From: CAZKCI01 sp964551475
GTDB taxonomy: Bacteria; Auribacterota; Erginobacteria; Erginobacterales; CAZKCI01
DNA: 59,083 nucleotides
Assembly (NCBI GenBank): GCA_964551475.1
Contig: CAZKCI010000003.1
Span: 1 to 59,083 of the forward strand
Direction: 5' to 3'
The position numbers and the translations under genes are program-made. Below are positions 23,009 to 30,962 of this stretch, in pieces. A model generated the notes under the pieces. The model saw nothing but the letters and a program-made list of their open reading frames with translations. It searched no databases and had not been told where the DNA came from. Position 1 is the first letter of the stretch. Every line of letters begins with the position of its first letter.

Positions 23009-23813
23009 TCGCCCTTTCGACCTTCGTCGCCACGGCGTGGGCCTCGGCGACCGGCATCTCGGGCGGCACCCGCAGATGCACGGTCAGTTCGATGTGGTCC
23101 CCGTAGCGGTGCAAGTGGAGGTGATGGGTGTCCTCCGCGCAGGTGACGGTTTTGCCGATCACCGCCCGGATCCGGCGGTCGAGAGCCTCGTCGGGCGCCT
23201 CCCCCAGCGAGATGCTGATCGAGGACTTCAGGATGCTGAAAGCGGCGTAGAAGATCAACAGCGAGACGCCGATCCCCAACACCCCGTCCATCCACCAGAG
23301 GTTCCCTCCGGCGAGCGCCCCCGCCACGATCAGGGCGGAGGCGACGGCGTCGGAGCGGTGATGCCAGCCGTCGGCGATCAGCGACCCCGCATTGATCTTC
23401 CTCCCCGCCCAGAAGGAGAAGCGAGCCAGGGCTTCTTTGAGCGCCACCGAGACCAGGAAGACGACAATGGACAGGGTGGAGAAAGAGGCGGCGGTGTGGT
23501 CGATCAGGCGATGGATCGAACTCTGGCCGAACTCAAAGCCCACCACGCCCAGGAGCGTCCCGATGATGATGGAGGCGATCGCCTCGGCGCGGCCGTGGCC
23601 GAAGGGGTGCTCGCCGTCGGCCGGGCGGGCCGAGGCGCGGAAGCCGATGATCACCACCACCGAGGTCAGGGTGTCGGAGAGGGTATGCCAGGCGTCGGCG
23701 ATCATCGCCACCGAGCCTGAAGTGCAGCCGACCCAATACTTCACCGCGAAAAGAGCGGTGTTCAGGACGATAGAGACCCACCCCTCGATCAATCCCAGCG
23801 ATTGCTTGCTCAT
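22917..23813 (-). CDS. Cation diffusion facilitator (CDF) family metal efflux transporter
   Basis: 298 residues. It exports Zn2+/Fe2+/Mn2+-type cations in exchange for protons. Six membrane helices carry the two halves of the transport site: DAWHTLSDTL (H-x3-D with the preceding Asp) in helix 2 and DGWHHRSDA in helix 5. The inter-helix EHPFGHGRAEAIA motif is conserved. The C-terminal cytoplasmic domain (HHLHLHRYGDHIELTVHLRV) is the ferredoxin-like metal-sensing fold. The end (CPPSGTGCRIESPGR) overlaps the Ppx/GppA gene tail on the other strand. Confidence 0.92.
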   Translation of the reverse strand: MSKQSLGLIEGWVSIVLNTALFAVKYWVGCTSGSVAMIADAWHTLSDTLTSVVVIIGFRASARPADGEHPFGHGRAEAIASIIIGTLLGVVGFEFGQSSIHRLIDHTAASFSTLSIVVFLVSVALKEALARFSFWAGRKINAGSLIADGWHHRSDAVASALIVAGALAGGNLWWMDGVLGIGVSLLIFYAAFSILKSSISISLGEAPDEALDRRIRAVIGKTVTCAEDTHHLHLHRYGDHIELTVHLRVPPEMPVAEAHAVATKVERAIRAEIGAETTVHIEPCPPSGTGCRIESPGR

Positions 23814-23849
23814 GACGAAGGCCGATGATACTCCCCTTGGCCGACGGCG

Positions 23850-23912
23850 GGAAGGAGGGACGGTGTCAAATTGTTAAGTTGAACTTAACAATTTGACACC
23901 GTCCCTCCTTCC
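23850..23912. repeat. Perfect 31-bp-arm palindrome, family F (RAYT-associated), solo copy
   Basis: Arms 23850-23880 and 23882-23912 are exact reverse complements around one base (G). The core GGGACGGTGTCAAATTGTTA is identical to the copies that flank the transposase at 45139-45195 and 46318-46372. It lies between the CDF gene promoter and the rhomboid stop. Confidence 0.92.
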
Positions 23913-23916
23913 TGTT

Positions 23917-24690
23917 TCATTTTTCCTGCTCGGGGCTGATCACCTCGAATTCCGGATCGGGCGGCGGCGGGGGGCGGCGCGGTCTAAAAAGACGGGTGAG
24001 GAGCATCCCGGCGACGAAGCCGCCGATGTGGGCCAGAAAGGCGACATTGGAGGACGAGCCGATGGAGAGGAACTGGAGGAGGAACCAGAAGCCGAGGAAG
24101 ATGAAAGCGGGGAGCCAGATCATCTCCATGAAGAAGATGAAGGGGACCAGCGTGAGTATCCGCGAGCGGGGGAAGAGGAGAAAGTAGGCCCCCATCACGC
24201 CCGAGACCGCGCCGGACGCCCCCACCATCGGCGTGGTGGCGTTGGGGGTGAAGACCGACTGGACGAGCGCGGCGGCCAGGCCGCAGATAAAGTAGAAGGC
24301 GACGAACTTCCCATGGCCGAAGGCGCCCTCGATATTGTTCCCGAAGATCCAGAGGAAGAGCATGTTGAAGAGGATGTGGAAGAGATCGCCGTGGAGGAAC
24401 ATGTAGGAGAAGAGCGAGCCGAAAGGCCCCCAGCGGGGACGGGGGACCTCGACCGCCTCCATCCGCAATGCCGTCCCGAGCCAGGTCTCGTAGCGGACGG
24501 GGACTTCCTGGTAGACCGCCTCCTTCACTCCCGGGTGGGTGACGTAGTAGGGGACGGAGCCGAAGGCGAGGACGGATCGCTCCAACCCCGTTCCCAGCTG
24601 GAGGAGGAAGACCAGGCAGTTGAGAACGATCAGGGCGATGACGACAACGGGAACGGTGCGGGAAGGGGTGCTATCCTTTAAAGGAATCAT
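23917..24690 (-). CDS. Rhomboid-family intramembrane serine protease
   Basis: 257 residues with six membrane helices. Catalytic Ser159 lies in MVGASGAVSGVMGAYF (GASG) and His221 in AFLAHIGGFVAGM. The L1-loop WR-like region and the helix-2 motif SYMFLHGDLFHILFNMLFLWIFG, with its His and Asn residues, are conserved. A long first periplasmic loop (about residues 45-90) is typical of the LRR-less bacterial branch. It cleaves membrane proteins within their helices; the substrate is unknown. The cytoplasmic tail is Pro/Arg-rich. Confidence 0.92.
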   Translation of the reverse strand: MIPLKDSTPSRTVPVVVIALIVLNCLVFLLQLGTGLERSVLAFGSVPYYVTHPGVKEAVYQEVPVRYETWLGTALRMEAVEVPRPRWGPFGSLFSYMFLHGDLFHILFNMLFLWIFGNNIEGAFGHGKFVAFYFICGLAAALVQSVFTPNATTPMVGASGAVSGVMGAYFLLFPRSRILTLVPFIFFMEMIWLPAFIFLGFWFLLQFLSIGSSSNVAFLAHIGGFVAGMLLTRLFRPRRPPPPPDPEFEVISPEQEK

Positions 24691-24829
24691 ATCTCATTGG
24701 TCATTTATCATTGGCCATTTATCAACTGGCGTTCCCCTTAAAAAATGATTTCCTGCTTAATCCCGCACCGGGAGAAGACGACCGCCGGGAAGCCGGGCCA
24801 CTTGATATTTGACTAATGACCAATGAGAT
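24691..24829. repeat. Inverted repeat, 15-bp perfect arms 109 bases apart
   Basis: ATCTCATTGGTCATT (24691-24705) and AATGACCAATGAGAT (24815-24829) are exact complements; between them is a second weaker pair (TTATCATTGGCCATTTATCA). Related ATCAATGGCCA-like sequence is near 54326. It occupies the rhomboid-argF gap. Confidence 0.65.
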
Positions 24830-24840
24830 ATGACATATGC

Positions 24841-25767
24841 TTATTTCATGAGCGCGGCCATCACCGCTTTCTGCAGGTGCAGGCGGTTCTCGGCCTCGTC
24901 GAGAACGATGGCGTGCGGCCCGTCCAGGACTTCGGAGGTGACCTCCAGCTCGCGGTGGGCGGGGAGGCAATGCATCACCTTGACGTCCTTGGCGGCCGCG
25001 CGGACCAGGGCGGCGTTGACCTGGTAGGGGAGGAAAATCTTCTTGCGCGCCTCGGCCTCCGCTTCCTTGCCCATGGAGGCCCAGACATCGGTGTAGATCA
25101 CACGCGCACCCTTCACGGTCGCGCGGGGATCATGGGATACTTTTACGCCGGCCTTCTTCTTCAGCGCCGCCTCGTAAATTCCCTGGTCCGGCTCGTACCC
25201 TTCCGGGCAGGCGACGGTGAAATCGATGCCGAGGACGGCGGCGGCGTTGATCCAGGAGTTGCAGACGTTGTTCCCGTCGCCGACGAAGACCACCGGGATC
25301 CCCTTGAAATCGGGGTCGGCCGGGTCGAGGCGGAAGTGCTCGATCACGGTGAAGAGGTCCGCCAGCACCTGGCAGGGGTGGAGGAGGTCGGTCAGCCCGT
25401 TGATCACCGGGATGGAGGAGTTGGCGGCCAGGTCCACCACCACCTGGTGGGAGAAGGTCCGGGCCATCACCCCGTCCACCCAGCGCTCGAGGTTCCGGGC
25501 GGTGTCGGCCACCGACTCCCGCTTGCCCAGGCCGATGTCGGCCGGGGAGAGGTAGATGGCGTGGCCGCCGAGCTGCGTCATCCCCACCTCGAAGGTGACG
25601 CGGGTGCGCAGGGAGGGCTTCTCGAAGATCATCGCCAGCGTTTTCCCCTCGAGAAGATGGTGAACGATGCCCTTCTTCTGCTTCTTTTTCAGTTCCGCCG
25701 CCAGGGCGAAGAAACGGCAAATCTCCGGGCGGGTGAAATCAGATATGGAAACTAGATCCTTCTTCAT
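24841..25767 (-). CDS. argF: Ornithine carbamoyltransferase
   Basis: 308 residues, normal length. It makes citrulline from ornithine and carbamoyl phosphate (or the reverse in catabolism). Carbamoyl-phosphate site: FEKPSLRTRVTFE (S-x-R-T-R) and DLLHPCQVLAD (HPCQ). Ornithine site: FVGDGNNVCNSW and MHCLPAHRE (H-C-L-P). It is the downstream neighbour of thrC and carbamate kinase on the same strand. The HCLP-AHRE form points to ornithine rather than acetylornithine or succinylornithine. Confidence 0.94.
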   Translation of the reverse strand: MKKDLVSISDFTRPEICRFFALAAELKKKQKKGIVHHLLEGKTLAMIFEKPSLRTRVTFEVGMTQLGGHAIYLSPADIGLGKRESVADTARNLERWVDGVMARTFSHQVVVDLAANSSIPVINGLTDLLHPCQVLADLFTVIEHFRLDPADPDFKGIPVVFVGDGNNVCNSWINAAAVLGIDFTVACPEGYEPDQGIYEAALKKKAGVKVSHDPRATVKGARVIYTDVWASMGKEAEAEARKKIFLPYQVNAALVRAAAKDVKVMHCLPAHRELEVTSEVLDGPHAIVLDEAENRLHLQKAVMAALMK

Positions 25768-25940
25768 ATTTTTCCTTCGGAAAAGTCCATTTTTCCTTGC
25801 GAGCGCCTCGACATAACCTCTTTTTCTCTACCAACTCAAAATGAAAATCAGGCAGACGGCAGCGATAAGCAATAAGAACACTCCATCATCGTGGTCTACC
25901 CTGATCTACCGATCCAAGTTAATCTGCCGCTTATACTGTT

Positions 25941-26009
25941 TGTGGGAGGGGCATTCCTGCCCCGATCCAAGTCGGCGAAGATCGCGGCAAGAATGCCGCT
26001 CCCACGATC
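25941..26009. repeat. Palindromic repeat, family D copy 2
   Basis: TGTGGGAGGGGCATTCCTGC on the left mirrors GCAAGAATGCCGCTCCCACGA on the right. The thrC stop codon (26008-26010) overlaps its right edge. Confidence 0.7.
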
Positions 26010-27231
26010 ATGACAGGATTTTCTTCAGAGCATCGAGTTTGGGCTGGACTGGGGTCGGCTCTCCCGCCACCTTCATCGCCGAAGCTACGTCCTTCAGGCC
26101 GTTGCCGGTGACCAGGCAGACCACGGTCTCGTTGTCCTTGACCTTCCCCGCCGCCCGCGCCTTCTCCAGGCAGGCGTAGGCGGTCGAGCCCGCCGGCTCG
26201 GCGAATACCCCCGCTCCGCGGGCGATGGTGATGATGGCTTGGAGGATCTCCTCGTCGCTCGCCGTCACCGCCGTCCCTTTCGACTCCTTGACCGCTTTCA
26301 CCGCCGCCTCCCCGTCGCGGGGGAGATCGACCGAGATGCTGTCGGCGATGGTGGTGGCCGAGACCGTCCGAATCTTCCCGTCGGAAAGGACCGCTTTCGC
26401 CACCGCGTTGCTCAACGAGGACTGGCAGGCGACGAGGCGCGGGAGGCGGTCGATCAGCCCCACGCCCAGGAGGTCCTTAAAACCCTTCCAGACGCCGGAG
26501 ATGATGTTGCCGTCGCCCACCGGAACGAAGACCAGGTCGGGAACCTTCCATCCGAGCTGTTCGCAGATCTCGAAGGAGACCGACTTCTTCCCTTCGCGGG
26601 TGTAGGGGTTGTAGCCGGTGTTCCGGTTGTACCAGCCGTACTCGGCGCAGGCCTCGCCGCAGAGGTCGAAGGCCATGTCGTAGGTCCCCTCCACCGCAAA
26701 GACCCGAGCGCCGAAGACCAGGAGCTGGGCCACCTTGGCCCGGGGAGCGGTCTTGGGCACGAAGATGATCGGGCTGATGCCGATGGATGCGCAGAGGCAG
26801 GCGGTGGAGGAGGCGGCGTTCCCGGTGGAGGCGCCGGCGATCACCTTGAATTTGAGCTCGAGGGCCTTCGCCACCGCGACCGAGGACGCCCGGTCCTTGA
26901 AGGAGGCCGAGGGCATCCTTCCGTCGTCCTTGATGAAAAGGGTTTTCAGCCCCAGCTTCTTCTCGAGGCGCGCGGCCCGGTAGAGCGGCGTCCAGCCGAC
27001 CTGGAGGGGCATGATGTTCTTCCGGTCGGAGAGCGGGTAGAGGTCCCAGTAGCGCCAGACGGAGAAGTTGGGATCGGCGGAGAGCGATTTGCGGGTCAGT
27101 GTCTTGGCGATGGCTTGGTAGTCATAGACGACTTCGAGATTCCCCCGGCAGGAGGGGCAGATGTACTGCATGCCTTTCTGCTCGTATTCCTTGCCGCAGG
27201 AGACGCATTGCAAACCTTGGATGTGGTGCAT
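26008..27231 (-). CDS. thrC: Threonine synthase
   Basis: 407 residues from MHHIQGLQCVSC; the open frame extends upstream without conserved sequence. It converts O-phosphohomoserine to threonine with PLP. A zinc-ribbon N-terminus (C9-x2-C12, C25-x2-C28) is followed by LQVGWTPLYRAARLEKKLG, the PLP lysine in SASFKDRASSV (K112), AGASTGNAASS (phosphate loop) and a late CLVTGNGLKD. The zinc ribbon is typical of the class II-like/archaeal-type threonine synthases. It sits between arcC and argF. Confidence 0.93.
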   Translation of the reverse strand: MHHIQGLQCVSCGKEYEQKGMQYICPSCRGNLEVVYDYQAIAKTLTRKSLSADPNFSVWRYWDLYPLSDRKNIMPLQVGWTPLYRAARLEKKLGLKTLFIKDDGRMPSASFKDRASSVAVAKALELKFKVIAGASTGNAASSTACLCASIGISPIIFVPKTAPRAKVAQLLVFGARVFAVEGTYDMAFDLCGEACAEYGWYNRNTGYNPYTREGKKSVSFEICEQLGWKVPDLVFVPVGDGNIISGVWKGFKDLLGVGLIDRLPRLVACQSSLSNAVAKAVLSDGKIRTVSATTIADSISVDLPRDGEAAVKAVKESKGTAVTASDEEILQAIITIARGAGVFAEPAGSTAYACLEKARAAGKVKDNETVVCLVTGNGLKDVASAMKVAGEPTPVQPKLDALKKILS

Positions 27232-27380
27232 GGCGGTCCGTGTGAGGGGTTGGGGACGTGTAACGTGTGACGTGGAACGTGTAATGGAAAACGGTCTTCT
27301 CTGAGGGCAATAGCGATATTCGCGAACCAAGGATAATCTTAATCCGAAAAAACGACACTGACCTCGGGGCAATCTTAAAC

Positions 27381-27421
27381 ATTGGGAGCGGGCCGCGCGG
27401 AATGCGCGGCCCGCTCCCAAT
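27381..27421 (-). terminator. Strong hairpin after arcC
   Basis: Perfect 18-base arms ATTGGGAGCGGGCCGCGC and its complement flank a 5-base loop, immediately after the arcC stop; on the minus strand GTTTAAG follows. It is likely the arcC transcription terminator, separating it from thrC. Confidence 0.65.
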
Positions 27422-27423
27422 AT

Positions 27424-28392
27424 TTAACGCGCCGGATCCGGGACGATCCTCGTCCCGACCTTGTTCATCATGGCTTCCACGGCCTTGTCCAGGCTCGTGA
27501 TGATGGCCATCTGGCCGCCCCACTCGATGAAGCGGAGGCAGGCGAGCACCTTGGGCCCCATGGAGCCGGACTTGAAGTGCTTCTCGGAGTAAAGCTTCTT
27601 CATCTCCGAGTAGGTGACCAATCCCACCGACTTCTCGTTGGGCGTGCCGAAGTTGATCTTGGCGTGGTCGACATCGGTGAGGATGAGGAAGATGTCCGCC
27701 CCCACCACCTCGGCCAGGCGCTCCCCCGCCTTGTCCTTGTCGATCACCGCGGCGGTGCCCCGGATCTGGCCCTGCTGGTCCCAGACCACCGGCACGCCGC
27801 CGCCGCCGGAAGCGATGACCACGATCCCGGCGTCGACCATCCGGCGGATGGCGATGTACTCCAGGTTGCGGATGGGGTCGGGAGAGGCGACCACCCGGCG
27901 GAAACGCTTGGCCACGTTCTTGGGCTTGACCTCCTTGATCACGTAGTCCGGGCGCTGGGCCTTGATCTTCTTCGCCTCCTCCTCGGTGTAGAAGGGGCCG
28001 ACGGGCTTGGTCGGGTCCTTGTAGTCCGGATCGTCCTCGCTGACCAGCACCTGGTTGACGATGGCGACCACCGGGAGCGGGAGGCGCTCCTGCCAGAGCA
28101 TGTTCTGCATCGTCTGCTGGAACATATAGCCGATCTGCCCCTGGGTCATCGCGCCGACCACGTCCATCGGCTGGGCGGGGACTTCCTGGACACCCGCTTC
28201 CTGCTGGAGGAGCAGGTTTCCGGCCTGGGGGCCGTTCCCGTGGGTGATGACCAGCCGGTGGCCGTACTTGAGCATGGAGACCAACTGCTTGGCGGTGATC
28301 GCCACATTGCGCAGCTGCTCTTCGGCGGTGCCGACCTCGTCGGCCTGCTTGATCGCGTTGCCGCCCAGCGCGATCACAATCGTCTTTCTCAT
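27424..28392 (-). CDS. arcC: Carbamate kinase
   Basis: 322 residues, start preceded by AAAGGAGGAAGGG. It makes ATP and carbamate from carbamoyl phosphate and ADP (fermentative direction) or the reverse. Amino-acid-kinase signatures: IVIALGGNAIKQ, VITHGNGPQAGNLLLQQ, the subfamily-specific VVASPDPIRNLEY, IASGGGGVPVV and ALGGNA-like VIDKDKAGERLA, then LTDVDHAKINFG. With argF and pyrB nearby, this is a carbamoyl-phosphate neighbourhood; a dedicated arginine deiminase is not in the window. Confidence 0.95.
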   Translation of the reverse strand: MRKTIVIALGGNAIKQADEVGTAEEQLRNVAITAKQLVSMLKYGHRLVITHGNGPQAGNLLLQQEAGVQEVPAQPMDVVGAMTQGQIGYMFQQTMQNMLWQERLPLPVVAIVNQVLVSEDDPDYKDPTKPVGPFYTEEEAKKIKAQRPDYVIKEVKPKNVAKRFRRVVASPDPIRNLEYIAIRRMVDAGIVVIASGGGGVPVVWDQQGQIRGTAAVIDKDKAGERLAEVVGADIFLILTDVDHAKINFGTPNEKSVGLVTYSEMKKLYSEKHFKSGSMGPKVLACLRFIEWGGQMAIITSLDKAVEAMMNKVGTRIVPDPAR

Positions 28393-28510
28393 CCCTTCCT
28401 CCTTTGGATTAGTATTTCGTCCCCGGGTGAGGGGGAAAAGTCGCGAAGTTTTCGAGGACCGGCAAGAATATCCAAACCCTACCCGATATTCAAGGTCATT
28501 TTCATCTCAT

Positions 28511-28560
28511 CCAAACCCACTTCCTAACCCAATACCCATCTACCATTCTTTTGCACATAC
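28511..28560. repeat. Partial copy of the hisF-flanking repeat (family G)
   Basis: CAAACCCACTTCCTAACCCA-ATACCCATCTACCATTC resembles the right half of 56557-56694 and 57491-57610. The rest of the 28393-28646 gap shows no gene, but has the pyrB ribosome site. Confidence 0.5.
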
Positions 28561-28646
28561 CATTCTTTTGCTGTTGACTTTGCCTCTCCGAAGGGTAGGA
28601 TAAGCGGTTTTTCAGCCATCCTCATAAAGAACCAGGAGGTGAAGTA

Positions 28647-29600
28647 ATGAGGAGTTTCATGGGTCGCGACATATTGTCGCTCAAGGAGTTCGAGAGGCAG
28701 GAGTTCTTCCGGGTGTTCGAGATCGCCAAGCGTTTGGAGCCGATCGCCCGCAACCGCGAGAACAGCGATCTCTGCAAGGATAAGACGCTGGTCACCGCCT
28801 TCTATCAGCCGTCCACCCGCACGCGGCTCGCCCACGAGGCGGCCATGCACCGCCTGGGCGGCCACGTCACCGGCTTTTCCGACGCCAAGATGACCCGCGC
28901 CGGCGACTTCTACCAGGAGTCGATCAAGGACACGGTCAAGATGCTGGAGTTCTACGGCGACGTGATCGTGATGCGGCACTTCCAGCAGGGCGCGCCGATG
29001 GAAGCCGCCAAGTGGGCTTCCATCCCCATCATCAACGGCGGCGACGGCTGGGGCGAGCACCCGACCCAGATCCTGACCGACCTCTACACCGTCCTCCAGG
29101 AGAAGGGGAGGATCGACGGCCTCAAATGGCTGGCGGTGGGCGACATGCGGATGCGCACCATGCACTCGCTCGGCTACGCCCTCACCCAGTTCGACTGCCC
29201 GATCACCTTTGTTTCCCCCAAGGACATGGGCCTGACCAAGGAGTTCAAGGCCGATCTCAAGCAGTACTGCCTGAACTTCCAGGAAGCCGACCACGTGGAG
29301 AAGGCGATCGGCGAGGCCGACGTCATCCTGGTCGAGCCGGTGGTCCAGCCCGACTACACCAAGTCCCGCGACGAGCGCAAGGGCGACGTGGGGATGACCC
29401 CCGCCAACTACAAGATCACCCGCGAGCTCCTGACCAAGAAGGCCAAGCCGGACGCCATCCTCCTCCACTCGCTCCCGCGGATGGACGAGATTCCGTCCGA
29501 CGTGGACATCACCCGTTGGTCCCGCTACTGGCAGGAGGCCTTCAACGGCGTGGTCATGCGGATGGCTCTGATCGCCCTGATCCTCGGCAAGATGGAATAA
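28647..29600 (+). CDS. pyrB: Aspartate carbamoyltransferase, catalytic subunit
   Basis: 317 residues, ATG preceded by CCAGGAGGTGAAGTA. It forms carbamoyl-aspartate for pyrimidine synthesis. Motifs: FYQPSTRTRLAHEAAMHRLGG (S-T-R-T-R), GDGWGEHPTQILTDLYT (H-P-T-Q), VGDMRMRTMHSL and LHSLPRMDEIP (S-L-P-R aspartate site). No pyrI follows. The facing arcC is transcribed divergently from the 250-base gap. Catalytic residues are complete. Confidence 0.94.
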   Translation: MRSFMGRDILSLKEFERQEFFRVFEIAKRLEPIARNRENSDLCKDKTLVTAFYQPSTRTRLAHEAAMHRLGGHVTGFSDAKMTRAGDFYQESIKDTVKMLEFYGDVIVMRHFQQGAPMEAAKWASIPIINGGDGWGEHPTQILTDLYTVLQEKGRIDGLKWLAVGDMRMRTMHSLGYALTQFDCPITFVSPKDMGLTKEFKADLKQYCLNFQEADHVEKAIGEADVILVEPVVQPDYTKSRDERKGDVGMTPANYKITRELLTKKAKPDAILLHSLPRMDEIPSDVDITRWSRYWQEAFNGVVMRMALIALILGKME

Positions 29601-29611
29601 CAACCGATCAT

Positions 29612-29695
29612 GCCACGCAGGCACTAAGGCACGAAGGGTCACTAATTTTTAGCTTTGTATCCCTTCGTGTCTTCGTGTCTTGGTGTCTTAGTGGC
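29612..29695. repeat. Palindromic repeat, family C copy 3
   Basis: GCACTAAGGCACGAAGGGTC on the left mirrors CCCTTCGTGTCTTCGTGTCT-TGGTGTCTTAGTGGC on the right. Confidence 0.8.
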
Positions 29696-29706
29696 CTTGC
29701 GAGTCG

Positions 29707-29740
29707 AAGCCCGTCCCGACAGTCGTCGGGACGGGCTTTT
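29707..29740 (+). terminator. Rho-independent terminator
   Basis: Perfect 14-base arms AAGCCCGTCCCGAC and GTCGGGACGGGCTT with a 4-base loop, then TTTTG. It terminates pyrB transcription before the vapBC promoter. Confidence 0.85.
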
Positions 29741-29770
29741 GTATCCAAAGTATGCCTTACATTGCAATAT

Positions 29771-29799
29771 TTGGCTTACATGTGTCGATATGGTATACT
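29771..29799 (+). promoter_or_regulatory. vapBC promoter (TTGGCT - 17 - TATACT)
   Basis: -35 TTGGCT at 29771-29776 and -10 TATACT at 29794-29799 with 17-base spacing, 24 bases before the vapB start. CTTACAT occurs twice (29756-29762, 29775-29781), a possible binding-site pair for the VapBC complex that would give autorepression. Confidence 0.6.
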
Positions 29800-29823
29800 A
29801 TTCCCAAAAGTAAGGAGACTTGT

Positions 29824-30060
29824 ATGGAGACATCCGTCGTCACCGTCAAAGGGCAGATCGTCATCCCCTCCGATATCCGGCGCCGTCACAAGATCGGCAA
29901 GGGGACGCGGGTGGCGTTCCTGGAGATGGGAAAGGACATCCTTCTGCGCCCGATCACGGATGCGTATATCGAAGGGCTGAAGGGGTTCCTCGGTACCCAT
30001 GGAAGGGCTACCCGCGCTCTCCTGGAGGAGAGAAGGCGGGACCGGGAGCGCGAGAAGTGA
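29824..30060 (+). CDS. vapB: AbrB/MazE-fold (VapB-type) antitoxin
   Basis: 78 residues from the ATG at 29824, with TAAGGAGACTTGT before it; the frame is open upstream but without conserved sequence. The swapped-hairpin AbrB fold is recognisable: SVVTVKGQIVIPSDIRRRHKIGKGTRVAFLE, then ILLRPI. The C-terminal half (AYIEGLKGFLGTHGRATRALLEERRRD) is the flexible toxin-binding segment. It should neutralise the adjacent PIN toxin and repress the operon. Its stop overlaps the toxin's GTG start by 4 bases. Confidence 0.9.
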   Translation: METSVVTVKGQIVIPSDIRRRHKIGKGTRVAFLEMGKDILLRPITDAYIEGLKGFLGTHGRATRALLEERRRDREREK

Positions 30061-30461
30061 GAGCACCCAAGGTCATCGATTCATACGCTCTCATCGCCTA
30101 TTTCGATAATGAGCCGGGCGCCGACGCCGTTACCGCCCTGATCAAGGAAGCCCGGGACAGGGATGAGCCCCTGCTGATGAGCGTGGTCAACTGGGGGGAG
30201 GTTTACTACATCGTCTCCCGGACCGCGGGCAAGGCCGCCGCGGATGGCGCGCTCGAAATCATCGACACCCTGCCTATCGACATCGTCCCCGCCGATCGGC
30301 CCCTGGCCAGGAGCGCGGCCGAGATCAAGGCCGGCCATAAGCTCTCCTTCGCCGACTGCTTCGCCGCCGCCTTGGCCAAATCCGCCGGGGCGGAGCTCAT
30401 TACCGGCGATCCCGAGTTCAAAGGGCTGAAAAATGAACTCCAGATTCGCTGGATCGCGTAA
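30057..30461 (+). CDS. vapC: PIN-domain (VapC-type) ribonuclease toxin
   Basis: 134 residues from a GTG overlapping vapB (GTGA). It is a Mg2+-dependent RNase. The four acidic residues of the PIN site are present: D8 (VIDSYALIAYF), E48 (NWGEVYY), D100 (SFADCFAAALAK) and D118 (ITGDPEF). An intact toxin-antitoxin pair, therefore, with normal length. Just after its TAA, in the same frame, lies a fragment of the six-repeat protein family found at 37-44 kb. Confidence 0.92.
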   Translation: MRAPKVIDSYALIAYFDNEPGADAVTALIKEARDRDEPLLMSVVNWGEVYYIVSRTAGKAAADGALEIIDTLPIDIVPADRPLARSAAEIKAGHKLSFADCFAAALAKSAGAELITGDPEFKGLKNELQIRWIA

Positions 30462-30467
30462 GATCTC

Positions 30468-30620
30468 GGGGGAAGCGCGGACGATCCTATCCCGGCCAGG
30501 TACACGGGCGGACCGACCGACGGGATCGGCGTTTTCCGTCCCGCGACCGGCCTGTGGTCGGTGCGAAACCTCACCCGACTCCATTTCGGAACGAGCGGGG
30601 ACATCCCGGTGACGAGATAA
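30468..30620 (+). pseudogene. Orphan C-terminal repeat fragment of the six-repeat secreted protein family
   Basis: No start codon of its own; the frame is that of vapC after its stop. The 50 codons read GGSADDPIPARYTGG..., then IGVFRPATGLWSVRNLTRL and FGTSGDIPVTR followed by TAA at 30618-30620. This matches exactly one 40-residue unit and the terminal GD-x-PVT-R of the proteins at 37001-44423. It is the remnant of a fourth family member, the rest of which has been deleted or displaced, perhaps by vapBC. Confidence 0.85.
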
Positions 30621-30710
30621 AGACTGCGTAAGGTCGGGAGAACCCGCCTTCTCCCATCGCTATCTTTTTCCTGCCTTTCCCGCCTCTCCTGGCCTGCCTG
30701 CCTATCCTGT

Positions 30711-30881
30711 TTATTTGTCCGCCCATTCCCTGAGCTCGCGCTTGATCTTCTCCTCGATCCTGCGCGCGGTCTCCTCCCACTCCGGGTCGGCCTGCTCCTT
30801 CTCGTCCAGCCAGCGCTGGAGTCCCCTTTTCCCGGCGGGTTTTTTCATGCAAGAAAAAGCAAAAAAGTTCTTGTCAACCAT
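30711..30881 (-). CDS. Possible small protein (56 aa), weak
   Basis: From an ATG ending at 30881 (GGGGAATA upstream) the product begins MVDKNFFAFSCMKKPAGK and continues RGLQRWLDEKEQADPEWEET-ARRIEEKIKRELREWADK. The charged helical C-terminal half looks protein-like, and a second ATG at 30848 would give 45 residues. Nothing recognisable. It lies inside a scar region between two gene remnants and may be an ordinary or a decayed gene. Confidence 0.35.
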   Translation of the reverse strand: MVDKNFFAFSCMKKPAGKRGLQRWLDEKEQADPEWEETARRIEEKIKRELREWADK

Positions 30882-30962
30882 TATTCCCCGGGCGTATAGT
30901 CTCCCCCCTTTCGCGCTGAGGCGGGAAAGCAACGCAACTCACCGGAGGTGGGTGGGAAGATT

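Noticed and set aside
28393..28646. Possible riboswitch or attenuator before pyrB
   Set aside because: I could find no conserved aptamer-like pattern or terminator/antiterminator pair; the region mostly holds a partial dispersed repeat and the ribosome site.
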